NCBI GenBank assembly: GCA_945888515.1
Contig: CAMDAD010000001.1
Location: 159,215-223,214, forward strand
DNA: 64,000 bases
DNA from: Akkermansia muciniphila
Lineage (GTDB): Bacteria; Verrucomicrobiota; Verrucomicrobiia; Verrucomicrobiales; Akkermansiaceae
Direction of reading: 5' to 3'
The notes under the pieces were generated by a model that was not told the origin of the DNA, ran no database searches, and was given only the letters and a program-made list of their open reading frames with translations. Positions 8,489-17,614 of the stretch are shown piece by piece. The translations under genes and the position numbers were made by a program. Position 1 is the stretch's first letter. The number at the start of each line of letters is the position of its first letter.

Positions 8489-10026
8489 TGCTCGTAACCT
8501 TGCTCGCCGTGATCGGCTATGTCCAGGCCTTCACGCTCATCTTCTGGTGTAGAACGCAGGCCGACAAGCGCTTTCACGATGAAAGCAATGACGATGGTGG
8601 CGACTATAGAAAGAACGAGAGTGATACCGATCGCTGTCAGCTGACCAGTCATCAGAGCACTCTTATCAAGTGTGAAAGTTCCATCGGCAGCGGCTTTAGC
8701 AAGACCATTTTTACCGGCATAATCTGCCAACAGCAGGTTGGCATTTGCATCGCTAGTTGCCAATACACCAGTCAGAACGGCACCCAGCGTGCCTCCCACA
8801 GCGTGGACGCCAAAGGTGTCTAGCGCATCGTCATAGCCCAGTTTGGACTTGATGATTGCCACGAAGATGTAGGGAACAACACCGGCAAGCAAGCCGATTA
8901 GCATGGCACCATTGGCATCAATGAATCCGCAAGCGGGAGTAACTACCACCAAACCGCCTACAATCCCCGAGCAGAAACCGAGAACCGAGGGCTTACCACG
9001 ATGCAAGCCTTCGATGAGAGCCCATACAAAACCAGCGGTGGCAGCTGCCAGGGTGGTGGTCATGAATGCGTTCGCACCAACACCATCAGCTGCCAGGGCA
9101 GAACCAGCATTGAAACCGTACCAACCAACCCAGAGCATGCCCGTGCCTACAAAGCAGAGCACCATGCTGTGGGGGGACATTTTTTCTTTCCCAAAACCGC
9201 TGCGTTTGCCGAGTAGTATGCAAAGAATCAGCGCGGACCAACCGGAAGTCATGTGAACTACGGTACCTCCAGCAAAGTCGATCGCAGTGACTTTTGCATC
9301 ACCATTCCAGACTCCGTTCATGAGTCCAGTGCCACCCCATACCATGTGTGCCATAGGGAAGTATACCACTAGCATCCAGAAGAACACGAATAGCATGATG
9401 GCTTTGAACTTCATACGTTCCGCAACAGCACCAATGATCAGCGCGGGGGTGATAATGGCGAACATCATCTGAAACATACAAAAAACGCTCTGAGAAATCC
9501 AGCCTGCGTAAGTGGTGTTAGGAGCGGCGCCCACGCCTTTGAGGAAGAAGTATTCAGTGCCTCCAAGAAAGGGTGAATTGAAGCTCGATCCAAAGACTAA
9601 GCTATAACCCACGGCCCACCAGAGAATGGCGACAATACCGGCGATTCCGGCGCACTGCGCACAAATTGATAAGACGTTTTTGCTGCGGACAAGACCACCG
9701 TAAAACAAGGCCAAGCCGGGCAAGGTCATGAACAACACCAATGCTGCGCAGATCATGATGAAGCCGTTATGACCGGGTCCCGCGATGTCCTTCAATTGAT
9801 GCGCCGGAGCGACGTTGTTGAAGTAAGCTTCCAAGTCTGCAATGCGGTCCTCGGTAGTAGGCGCAGCAACCTCGGTTGCGGGAGGTGTGGGAGCGCTCTC
9901 TGCTGTGGTAGCAGCGGGCGCAGGTTCTTGGGCGTTCACTACGGGTGATAGCAGGCCCAATATCGCGGAGCCAAGCAAAAGAAATTTTGCCGGCATGGTT
10001 AGATAGGATCGTTTAGTCATATTCAT
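8485..10026 (-). CDS. amt: Ammonium transporter
   Basis: Amt/MEP/Rh channel for ammonium uptake across the inner membrane. The 513 residues begin with a signal peptide-like segment (FLLLGSAILGLLSPVVNAQ) and a Pro/Ala-rich linker with a short helix, then eleven expected transmembrane helices. Signatures include ALFYGGLVRSKN, the pore region AGGTVVHMTSGWSAL and FGVHAVGGTLGA with the two pore histidines, and the C-terminal GLDIADHG regulatory tail. Start 10026 was chosen ahead of a second ATG at 10020 without a clear ribosome-binding site for either. No glnK is adjacent. Immediately downstream is the tail of a lost paralogue. Confidence 0.95.
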   Translation of the reverse strand: MNMTKRSYLTMPAKFLLLGSAILGLLSPVVNAQEPAPAATTAESAPTPPATEVAAPTTEDRIADLEAYFNNVAPAHQLKDIAGPGHNGFIMICAALVLFMTLPGLALFYGGLVRSKNVLSICAQCAGIAGIVAILWWAVGYSLVFGSSFNSPFLGGTEYFFLKGVGAAPNTTYAGWISQSVFCMFQMMFAIITPALIIGAVAERMKFKAIMLFVFFWMLVVYFPMAHMVWGGTGLMNGVWNGDAKVTAIDFAGGTVVHMTSGWSALILCILLGKRSGFGKEKMSPHSMVLCFVGTGMLWVGWYGFNAGSALAADGVGANAFMTTTLAAATAGFVWALIEGLHRGKPSVLGFCSGIVGGLVVVTPACGFIDANGAMLIGLLAGVVPYIFVAIIKSKLGYDDALDTFGVHAVGGTLGAVLTGVLATSDANANLLLADYAGKNGLAKAAADGTFTLDKSALMTGQLTAIGITLVLSIVATIVIAFIVKALVGLRSTPEDEREGLDIADHGEQGYEH

Positions 10027-10263
10027 TGGTCGGGTTGGATCAATCAGAGAATTCTCTTCTCGTTTTGATGTTGCAAGAGATTGTAGCAGGGTGCGTGCCA
10101 ACTTTTCCTGACTACTGAAAAATAACCGCGCTAAACTACGTCGTGTGCAGGCAGGTGAGTTGCCAGCATCAAGAATCTGCGCATCTTAATGCATCAACAC
10201 ATGAAGAATATTCATAAAATTCTAACCTGTTAAACTCATCTACCCACAGTTGGTGAATGAAAA

Positions 10264-10857
10264 TCAAAGCCCAAGCGCTGCCACACTGGTTTCCAGTGCT
10301 TCATGATCCTGATGATCGTATTGGTGGCAATGGAAACCGTAGCGCCGCCCCGCCTCGATGTTGGCAGGCAGATCATCGATGTAAAAGGTTTCCTCAGGCA
10401 CCAACTGGTATGCTTCGATCGCGGTTTGGTAGAAACTATCAAGCGGTTTCATGCAGCCGATTTCATGCGACATCACAGCGCCATGAAAGTGGGCAAAGAC
10501 GGGATAAGCCTCATAAATCCACGGATGATGGATGGGATTGATGTTGGAGAACAAAATCAAGCGATGACCATCCGCCGCCCATTTTTCCGCAAGTTGCCAG
10601 GTCTCCGGGATCGGAGTGAAGATCGAGCGCCAGGCGTCGATGAATTCCGCAGCACTGGCACGACTGCCCAATGTTTCGAGCGCCCATGCGGTGAAGGAAG
10701 CGGCATCGATGCGACCACTCTCCAGATCATCGCGTTTTACGTCGAGCAAGCGCAGTCGCTCCGCCGCATCACCCAACTCAGCGGGGATCAGGGCATGGAG
10801 CGCTTCTTTGTAATCGAAGCGCAGCAACACGTTGCCGATGTCAAACAAGATGGTCAT
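10264..10857 (-). CDS. HAD-superfamily hydrolase, class IA type
   Basis: A 197-residue phosphatase-like protein. HAD motif I is LFDIGNVLLRFD at the N-terminus (nucleophile Asp; the second acidic residue is replaced by Gly as in the YihX and epoxide-hydrolase N-domain type), motif II is LILFSNIN, motif III is the Lys in GCMKPLDSF, and motif IV is FYIDDLPANI. The ATG at 10857 gives the standard N-terminus; the 10 extra residues of a longer frame are His/Ala-rich and not conserved. Substrate unknown. It is divergent from the carboxypeptidase-like gene, with 92 bases between starts. Confidence 0.9.
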   Translation of the reverse strand: MTILFDIGNVLLRFDYKEALHALIPAELGDAAERLRLLDVKRDDLESGRIDAASFTAWALETLGSRASAAEFIDAWRSIFTPIPETWQLAEKWAADGHRLILFSNINPIHHPWIYEAYPVFAHFHGAVMSHEIGCMKPLDSFYQTAIEAYQLVPEETFYIDDLPANIEAGRRYGFHCHQYDHQDHEALETSVAALGL

Positions 10858-10949
10858 GGCACAAGCGTGCGCGCAGGCATGACGCAAGGAAAGAAGAAAA
10901 TCTCATGGATTGTGGTTGAGTTTTCCCGATGTCTGACTAGAGTGCGCGC

Positions 10950-11894
10950 GTGACGATACAAGGACTGAAACATGGAATTCTGCTGTTTCTAGGATGCTTG
11001 ACGGGAGTCGCGTCGGCGCAGGAGGCATACATGGTCGTGGAGGCTCACTCAGGCAAAGTGCTGCTCGCGCAAAATTCCCAGGTGAAACGTCCCGTTGCGA
11101 GTCTAACGAAAATTTGCACCGGAGTGGTGGCCACGGATTGGGCACTGGCGACAAATCAGGATTTGAAAAAAGTTATGGCCACCGTGCCGGAGTCGATCAT
11201 GCGCGTGGGCGGTGCGAATCCGCTCCATTTGCAACCTGGTCAACAAATCAGTCTGTCGGACGCGTTGTATGCGGCTCTGTTAGGCTCAGACAATCTCGCG
11301 GCGATGACGATCGCCGATCACATTGGTCGCGATATGAGCAATCGTCGCGGCAAGCAGGAAGATCCCGTATGGCATTTTGTGAGAGAAATGAATGAACTTG
11401 CCCGCACGCTTGGCATGAAAAGCACGCGCTTTCTCAACCCGCACGGTCTTGAGCTACACAAGCAAGAAGGCTACTCCACCGCCGCTGATATGGCAAAACT
11501 CTCAATCTACGCGATGCGCCGACCAGCCTTCGCGTTTTTTGTTCGTCAGAAGTCGCGCAGTATCACGGTGGCAGGAAAATCATACCAGCTCACGAATACC
11601 AATCAATTGGTCGGAGAGGCAGGGATTCTAGGAATCAAAACCGGACAAACCACGCCTTCGGGACCGTGCTTGGCTACATCGATGGAAAAAGATCCTCTGA
11701 TCCGCACCAAGCCCGATGGCACCAAAGGCGCTACGCCGCGGCGGATGATTGTGGTGCTGCTCAATAGCCCTGATCGCTTCGGGCGCACGCGCAGTTTGCT
11801 GCATTCGGGCTGGCTTGGCTACGATCAATGGATTACGGAAGGCGCGCTAATCCAGGATCGCAATCGAGAAATTTTACCCGTGCCAAAATTTTGA
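10950..11894 (+). CDS. D-alanyl-D-alanine carboxypeptidase family serine hydrolase
   Basis: A secreted penicillin-binding-protein-like peptidase (family S11) of 314 residues. It has a signal peptide (ILLFLGCLTGVASAQ), the SxxK motif as SLTK (about residue 52), the SxN motif as SDN in LLGSDNLAA, and the KTG triad in GIKTGQT. There is no long C-terminal membrane anchor, so the protein may be soluble in the periplasm. The start is GTG at 10950, the only start that keeps the signal peptide. It should trim peptidoglycan stem peptides. pfkA follows 37 bases later. Confidence 0.93.
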   Translation: MTIQGLKHGILLFLGCLTGVASAQEAYMVVEAHSGKVLLAQNSQVKRPVASLTKICTGVVATDWALATNQDLKKVMATVPESIMRVGGANPLHLQPGQQISLSDALYAALLGSDNLAAMTIADHIGRDMSNRRGKQEDPVWHFVREMNELARTLGMKSTRFLNPHGLELHKQEGYSTAADMAKLSIYAMRRPAFAFFVRQKSRSITVAGKSYQLTNTNQLVGEAGILGIKTGQTTPSGPCLATSMEKDPLIRTKPDGTKGATPRRMIVVLLNSPDRFGRTRSLLHSGWLGYDQWITEGALIQDRNREILPVPKF

Positions 11895-11931
11895 GCGATG
11901 CACGGATTTACTTTGAAACAAACGAGACAAT

Positions 11932-13005
11932 ATGAAAATCGGAATTTTGAATAGTGGGGGCGATTGCCCGGGATTGAATGCGGTGATTCACGGTGTGGTC
12001 GGAGCGGCTTCGGAACTCGGCTGGGAAGTCGTCGGGTTTCGCGATGGCTTCGAGGGTCTCCTGCCTCCAGGCGATTTCATGATGCTGCGCCCTGAAGATA
12101 CGGTGGGGATTTTAAAGCTCGGCGGCACGATTTTGGGCACAACAAATAAAGGTCATTTCGCTGCAAAAGTAGGCGTCGGCGAAGTCAGCGGAGTGCCCAA
12201 GGAGATCGTCGCCAAAGCCAAGCGGACCATGGAGCAAATGGGCATCGGCGCGCTGGTCGTTGTCGGCGGCGATGGCTCTCTCACCACCGGCTTACAACTC
12301 TATCGTGAGGGCTGGCCCATCATCGGCGTGCCCAAAACGATCGATAATGACTTGCAAGCGACCGCGATGACATTCGGCTTCGATAGCGCTGTCAGCACAG
12401 TGGTGGATGGGCTCGACCGCCTTCACACCACAGCAGCCAGTCACAAGCGCGTGATGGTTCTGGAAGTGATGGGCCGTCATGCCGGCTGGATCGCGTTGTG
12501 GGGAGGCATGGCAGGCGGAGCGAACGTGGTGTTGCTGCCAGAAATTCCCTTTGATATGGAGAAAGTGGCCGCACACATCAAAGCGCGCGAAGCCGCAGGA
12601 TGCCACAGTACGCTGGTGGTTGTGGCGGAAGGCGCGCGCCTGCCGGATGGTCATGTGATGAGCATCGACGAAAATTGCGGCGGCGAAGTGCGCCTCGGCG
12701 GCATGGGCGAATACGTGGCGCAACAAATCGAGAAACTCACCGGGAAGGAAACACGGGCCTGCACTCTCGGTCATTTGCAACGGGGCGGTGCGCCCACATC
12801 GCTGGACCGCATTCTCGGCGTTCGCTTCGGTGTGATGGCGGTAAAACTTGCAGCGGAAGGCCGTTTCGGTCGTATGGTGAGCTATCAATCCTACCACGTC
12901 GATTCCGTGCCGATCGAGGAAGCTGTCGATCAATTGCGCCTTGTCAATCCAACGGGCGAGATGGTGCAGGCAGGAAGAGCCATCGGAATTTGTTTCGGAG
13001 ATTGA
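11932..13005 (+). CDS. pfkA: 6-phosphofructokinase
   Basis: Phosphorylates fructose 6-phosphate in glycolysis. The 357 residues carry NSGGDCPGLNA at the N-terminus, GGDGS at 112-116 and PKTIDND at 134-140, with MGRHAGWIA and LGHLQRGG further on. Gly in GGDGS is the ATP-type residue, whereas Lys in PKTIDND is the residue found in pyrophosphate-dependent enzymes; this combination defines the mixed group III family, where characterised actinobacterial members use ATP. Likely ATP-dependent, but the donor cannot be settled from sequence alone. Followed at 49 bases by the Lrp gene. Confidence 0.94.
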   Translation: MKIGILNSGGDCPGLNAVIHGVVGAASELGWEVVGFRDGFEGLLPPGDFMMLRPEDTVGILKLGGTILGTTNKGHFAAKVGVGEVSGVPKEIVAKAKRTMEQMGIGALVVVGGDGSLTTGLQLYREGWPIIGVPKTIDNDLQATAMTFGFDSAVSTVVDGLDRLHTTAASHKRVMVLEVMGRHAGWIALWGGMAGGANVVLLPEIPFDMEKVAAHIKAREAAGCHSTLVVVAEGARLPDGHVMSIDENCGGEVRLGGMGEYVAQQIEKLTGKETRACTLGHLQRGGAPTSLDRILGVRFGVMAVKLAAEGRFGRMVSYQSYHVDSVPIEEAVDQLRLVNPTGEMVQAGRAIGICFGD

Positions 13006-13053
13006 TGAATTCGGTGTTTCCATGGACTCGGGAATCTGCTTGAATCCCGTGCC

Positions 13054-13539
13054 ATGTCCACCGACCCATTACTGGAACTGCTGCGTTCGAAAGCCCGCCA
13101 CACACACGAAGAACTTGCCGAGTTGCTCGCGATGAGCGAGTCGGAAGTGCGAGCGAAAATCGCAGCGTGGGAAAAAGATGGCACCATCCTCGGCTATCAT
13201 GCGGTCGTCAATGGCGAGCGCGCTGGTGACCTGAACGTGCAGGCATTCATCGAGGTGAAAGTCACGCCCGAACGCGGTGGCGGCTTTGACCGACTGGCGC
13301 TGCGCATCGCTCGCTTCGACCAAGTGGTAAGCTGTTATCTCGCCAGTGGCGGCTATGACCTAATGGTCGTGGTGGAGGGCACCGACCTGCGCGAGGTCGC
13401 GCGTTTCGTATCCGAACGACTCAGCACCTTGGATGGCGTCCTTTCCACCGCCACTCATTTCCTGCTGAAAACCTACAAACAATACGGCTTCCTTTTCGAG
13501 GGCGAGGGAAGTGTGGAACGTCTCGCTGTGAGCCCGTGA
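13054..13539 (+). CDS. Lrp/AsnC-family transcriptional regulator
   Basis: A 161-residue regulator: an N-terminal winged helix (about residues 5-50, HTHEELAELLAMSESEVRAKI then DGTILGYHAVVN) and a C-terminal RAM ligand-binding domain (VQAFIEVKVTP, SGGYDLMVVVEGTD, LSTATHFLLKTYK). It lies 22 bases upstream of the aminotransferase gene in the same direction. The same Lrp-aminotransferase pairing is known from Bacillus (yugG/yugH, alanine aminotransferase), so it probably controls its neighbour in response to an amino acid. Confidence 0.93.
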   Translation: MSTDPLLELLRSKARHTHEELAELLAMSESEVRAKIAAWEKDGTILGYHAVVNGERAGDLNVQAFIEVKVTPERGGGFDRLALRIARFDQVVSCYLASGGYDLMVVVEGTDLREVARFVSERLSTLDGVLSTATHFLLKTYKQYGFLFEGEGSVERLAVSP

Positions 13540-13561
13540 AACCTTGTTAGATTATTGAATT

Positions 13562-14728
13562 ATGGATTATTCCAACATCATTGCGAAACACATCGCTTCC
13601 ATTCCACGCTCCGGCATACGCGACTTTTTTGAACTGGTTCAGGGGCGTGACGATGTGATCTCCCTCGGCGTCGGCGAGCCGGATTTCTCCACCCCATGGC
13701 ACATCCGTGAGGCAGCAATTTATTCGTTAGAAAAAGGTCAGACGAGCTACACGTCGAACCTCGGGCTGCTCTCCCTGCGCAAATCGATCGCGAAATACGT
13801 CAGCCGTTTTTTCCATGTTGATTATGATGCGGAAAAAGAAGTGTTGGTAACGGTCGGCGTCAGTGAGGCGATCGATCTTGCCCTTCGCGCTCTGCTGAAC
13901 CCCGGCGACGAGGTAATCTATCACGAACCGTGCTACGTTTCCTACAGCCCGAGCATTGTCATGGCCTATGGTAAGCCGGTGACAGTCGTCACGAAAAAAG
14001 AAGACGGCTTCTCACTGAAGCCCGAAGCCGTCGCTGCTGCGATCACACCACGCACACGCATGCTCATGCTGAATTTTCCTACCAATCCCACGGGTGCCTG
14101 CGCTACGCGTGAGGACTTGGAAGGAATCGCGAAACTGTGCGTTGAGCATGATCTGATCGTGATGACCGATGAGATTTACAGCGAGTTGCGCTACGATGGC
14201 GAAGAGCACCTGAGCATTGCGGCTTTGCCGGGTATGCGCGAACGCACCATTTTGTTGCATGGATTTTCCAAGGCTTTTGCCATGACAGGCTTCCGACTCG
14301 GCTACGCATGCGCGCCGCAGCCCATCATCGAGGCCATGATGAAAATCCACCAATACGCCATGCTCTGTGCGCCGATCATGAGCCAGAACGCCGCTATCGA
14401 AGCACTCGAAAACGGCACGCCATCGATGGAAAAAATGCGCGATAGCTATCACCAGCGTCGCGACTACGTGGTGAAGCGTCTGAACGAAATGGGCATCGAG
14501 TGCCACACCCCCGGCGGAGCGTTTTATGTGTTTCCCGACATCAGCAAGTTTGGACTGTCCAGCAAGGAATTCGCGATGAAATTGTTAGAACAGGAAAGCG
14601 TGGCAGCGGTACCGGGCACGGCATTCGGTTCCTGCGGCGAAGGATTCCTGCGCTGCTGTTATGCGACTGGTTTCGATGACTTGAAGTTAGCGATGGATAA
14701 AATCGAACGCTTCATTTCCAAGCTGTGA
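13562..14728 (+). CDS. Class I/II PLP-dependent aminotransferase
   Basis: A 388-residue fold-type I aminotransferase. Landmarks are LGVGEPDFSTP near the N-terminus, the NPTG motif in NFPTNPTGA, DEIYSELRYDG, the Schiff-base Lys in GFSKAFAMTGFRLGY, and the C-terminal Arg in FLRCCYA that binds the substrate carboxylate. It belongs to the group of alanine or aromatic aminotransferases close to PatA/AlaT; the Lrp-type gene just upstream favours an alanine or branched-chain role, but the substrate is inference. The CPBP-protease gene follows after 4 bases. Confidence 0.93.
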   Translation: MDYSNIIAKHIASIPRSGIRDFFELVQGRDDVISLGVGEPDFSTPWHIREAAIYSLEKGQTSYTSNLGLLSLRKSIAKYVSRFFHVDYDAEKEVLVTVGVSEAIDLALRALLNPGDEVIYHEPCYVSYSPSIVMAYGKPVTVVTKKEDGFSLKPEAVAAAITPRTRMLMLNFPTNPTGACATREDLEGIAKLCVEHDLIVMTDEIYSELRYDGEEHLSIAALPGMRERTILLHGFSKAFAMTGFRLGYACAPQPIIEAMMKIHQYAMLCAPIMSQNAAIEALENGTPSMEKMRDSYHQRRDYVVKRLNEMGIECHTPGGAFYVFPDISKFGLSSKEFAMKLLEQESVAAVPGTAFGSCGEGFLRCCYATGFDDLKLAMDKIERFISKL

Positions 14729-14732
14729 GTTC

Positions 14733-15509
14733 ATGAGTGATCGCAGCCAGTCCCTGCGCTTGTATGATCCCAGGGGCTGGGTGAATGCCCATGTAAGACC
14801 CTTTGTGCTGTTCATGGGCATCCTGCTGCTGTTGCAGTTTACCGGTGATTTTTTTCAATGGGATCATCCAGCGGCATCATGGTGGCGGCGTTGGCCCGAG
14901 CAGTGGGTTTATCCGTTGCAAACGCTGATTTGCTTGGGCTATCTGCTGCGCCACTGGCGATATTACGAGTTTCACTGGAACTTTCGCTGGGCTTTAGTCG
15001 GCGCGATATTCGGCGTGTCGGGCATCGCCTGCTGGTTGCTGCCGACGACGCTGTATGATCGATGGGAATTGGAGGGCGAAACCACCGACTGGATGAAGTG
15101 GCTTGGCATTCAAGAACGCAAAGTGGGATTTGACCCGGGCGTGTTTACGAATCCGGCTGCGTATGGATTTTCGTTAGTGATGCGCTTCCTGCGCGCTACC
15201 GTGGTCGTGGCATTGATTGAGGAAATTTTCTGGCGTGGTTTTCTCATGCGCTTTCTCGCAAATCGCGATGGCGATTACTGGAAAGTCCCCTTCGGCAAGC
15301 ACAACTGGCTGTCCTATGTGGTCTGCACTCTTGCATTTACGATAGCTCATGCGCCCATCGATTATGCTGGAGCATTGGTCTATGGCACGCTGACTTATCT
15401 ACTATGCGTATGGAGCAAAAATCTTGGCGCCTGCGTCGTCATGCACGCCACCGCCAATTTTCTCATGGGCTGCTACATCATGGCGTATGGCAAATATGGG
15501 CTGTGGTGA
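14733..15509 (+). CDS. CPBP-family intramembrane metalloprotease
   Basis: A 258-residue multi-pass membrane protein. It holds the CAAX/CPBP signature EEIFWRGFLMRF (EExxxR) in one helix, the His in FTIAHAPIDYAG in a second, and HATANFLMG in a third: the glutamate and histidine metal ligands of the ABI family. Five to six further hydrophobic segments are visible, including FVLFMGILLLLQF near the N-terminus. It resembles the CAAX-related proteases sometimes linked to exosortase sorting systems, but no exosortase gene is present here. Only four bases separate it from the aminotransferase, so they are co-transcribed. Confidence 0.85.
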   Translation: MSDRSQSLRLYDPRGWVNAHVRPFVLFMGILLLLQFTGDFFQWDHPAASWWRRWPEQWVYPLQTLICLGYLLRHWRYYEFHWNFRWALVGAIFGVSGIACWLLPTTLYDRWELEGETTDWMKWLGIQERKVGFDPGVFTNPAAYGFSLVMRFLRATVVVALIEEIFWRGFLMRFLANRDGDYWKVPFGKHNWLSYVVCTLAFTIAHAPIDYAGALVYGTLTYLLCVWSKNLGACVVMHATANFLMGCYIMAYGKYGLW

Positions 15510-15613
15510 AGTCGTTACTGGTTGCGATAAGCTCATGCCGATGAACGGCGCGAGAGTGATTTTCCCCGAGAGTTACCTTGCAATTTTTTGCAAATGCCCA
15601 CAAGTTTGTGCAT

Positions 15614-17446
15614 ATGCATCCTGAAGTGGCAAAATTGGTAGAAGCAGGTCGAATCAATGCAGCCGTCGGCGAGCGGCTCTCGCAAGTCGCGCCAGGCTGC
15701 TACCTACTCAGCAAATCCTGGGGCGCAGGCAAGATCGTTTCCTGGAGCCTGCGCGATAAAAAAGTAGTTGTCGATTTCGCGGATAAGTCAGCCCAAGAAA
15801 TGGACTTGCAATTCGTCATGCAAAAAACCGAACCTCTGCAAGCCGATGACTTCCGTGCGAAGAAAATCGAACAGATCGAGGAACTCCGCCATCTCGCCAA
15901 GTCCGACCCCGTTGAACTCGCAGCGCATGTTCTGGTGAGCCACGGCAATAGCATGACACTCGATGCTTTCGAGAAGGAGCTCAATGGTCCCGTCATTCCC
16001 GCGGCTGATTTTAAAAAATGGTGGGACAACGCGAAAAAACTCATGTCTGCCAGCAAGCGCGTGGTCGTGCCGCCGCGTCGCACCGACATGATCGTGCTGC
16101 GTACCGGAGGTATGACACCGGCTCAAGCGCTCGTTGCCGACTTTGAAGCAGCGCGCGACCTCAAGGTCAAAGCGAAGACGCTGGAAGCCATCGCTGCCGA
16201 AGTGCATTTGTTTGCGGATGACGAAGATACTTTGCACCGCCTCTACGATGATATCGAAGCGGAAGTCAAACGCGGCACCCGTCTTCACCTAGGCAATGTA
16301 TTTGAGCTCCTCCTCATCCGCGATCAAATGGCTGGCAGTTCGAAGGTGCAGATTGCCGAAGAAGCCACCCGACTCTCGGAAGTGATACGATCGGAATACA
16401 CTCGCGTATCAGAAGCCATCGCCGGCATGAGCGCCGTGCGCCAACGCGAAATCTATGATGCTTTCCCCTCCGCTTTCGGCGGACAATGGGTCGAAAAACT
16501 CATGGGCGTCGTAGAAAAAGCTGGTGCCCGCGGCCTTGGCGAAATCGCTAAAATTTTCGAAGCACGTGGTGAACTCGCGGCACTGGAAGATTATCTCCGA
16601 CGCGCGATCACCCGACGTTCCCTCGGTCACGAAGCGCTCATCTGGGTCTGCCGCGAGCGCGAAGCCAGCGGAGCACGCGTCTTCAGCGCGGATGTCGGTG
16701 CCGCGATTCTCAACCAGCTTGAGTCAGATTTCATTGCCGATGGGCCGCGTAAATCACAGCGCCTGCAATCGCTTCTCGGTGAGGACAAGGAACTGCTGTC
16801 CGACCTCGTGAGCCTGATGGATGTCAATGAAGCTCGTAACTTCGGCCGCCGTTTGATGGAATGTCCAGTTTTCAATGAGCTCGATAAAAAATCGCTAATG
16901 GCCCGCGTGATCAAGGCCCGCCCCGAAACGGAAGTGCTGGTCAGCGGCGAGGACAAAGGTAAGGAAGAAGAGTTGCTCGTATCATGGACTAGCCTCGAAG
17001 CCCGCCGCGCGGAACTCCAGGAACTCGTCTCGGTGCGCATCCCTCAGAACCGTGAGGATGTCAAAATCGCACGCTCTTACGGCGACCTGCGCGAGAACTT
17101 CGAATACAAGTCCGCCAAGGACATGGAGAAATACCTCAACAGCCGCCGACGCGACCTAGAGCGCGATGTCTCGCGCGCCCGTGGCACCGATTTCAAGGGC
17201 GTTGATTGCGGTATGGTGAACATCGGCACCATCGTGAGTCTCTCCAATGACAAAGGCGAAACCTATCAGGTCTCTGTTCTCGGTGCTTGGGACAGCGACC
17301 CGGAAAAACGCTGGGTTTCCTATCTATCGGAAGCAGGAGCCGCCCTTCTTCACGCGAAAGTCGGCGATCTAGTGCAACTGCGCGATCACGACAACCAGCA
17401 GCAAATGAACTGGAACGTTACCAAGATCGAGCCGTTTGCTTCCTGA
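15614..17446 (+). CDS. Long GreA/GreB-family transcription elongation factor
   Basis: A 610-residue protein whose last ~160 residues are a Gre factor: the coiled coil with SYGDLRENFEYKSAKDMEKY carries the acidic tip residues that stimulate transcript cleavage by RNA polymerase, and the FKBP-like C-domain follows (GTIVSLSNDKGETYQVSVLG to VGDLVQLRD). The first ~430 residues are an extra, mostly helical region, starting with a CarD/SH3-like stretch (SWGAGKIVSWSLRDKKVVVDF). Standard GreA has about 158 residues; the Chlamydiae have a similar oversized GreA of about 700. The ATG at 15614 was chosen; GTG or TTG starts slightly upstream are possible. Confidence 0.88.
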   Translation: MHPEVAKLVEAGRINAAVGERLSQVAPGCYLLSKSWGAGKIVSWSLRDKKVVVDFADKSAQEMDLQFVMQKTEPLQADDFRAKKIEQIEELRHLAKSDPVELAAHVLVSHGNSMTLDAFEKELNGPVIPAADFKKWWDNAKKLMSASKRVVVPPRRTDMIVLRTGGMTPAQALVADFEAARDLKVKAKTLEAIAAEVHLFADDEDTLHRLYDDIEAEVKRGTRLHLGNVFELLLIRDQMAGSSKVQIAEEATRLSEVIRSEYTRVSEAIAGMSAVRQREIYDAFPSAFGGQWVEKLMGVVEKAGARGLGEIAKIFEARGELAALEDYLRRAITRRSLGHEALIWVCREREASGARVFSADVGAAILNQLESDFIADGPRKSQRLQSLLGEDKELLSDLVSLMDVNEARNFGRRLMECPVFNELDKKSLMARVIKARPETEVLVSGEDKGKEEELLVSWTSLEARRAELQELVSVRIPQNREDVKIARSYGDLRENFEYKSAKDMEKYLNSRRRDLERDVSRARGTDFKGVDCGMVNIGTIVSLSNDKGETYQVSVLGAWDSDPEKRWVSYLSEAGAALLHAKVGDLVQLRDHDNQQQMNWNVTKIEPFAS

Positions 17447-17614
17447 TCCACGGATGTATCCCGCATGATCAGGTGCCACTCATGTGCGTGATCCTTCTTG
17501 ACTCGTTAAAAGTCACTCCCTCCGGCAAGCAGATTTCTTTTCATAAAGTTCTTCAGACCGCAGGAAAAAATCCACGAGTTGCTGAATCACCTTGTCGCGA
17601 CAGAGTCGCGTGCT

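Noticed and set aside
13029..13049. Hairpin CGGGA...TCCCG between pfkA and the Lrp gene
   Set aside because: Only five base pairs and no T run; not convincing as a terminator or an attenuator.
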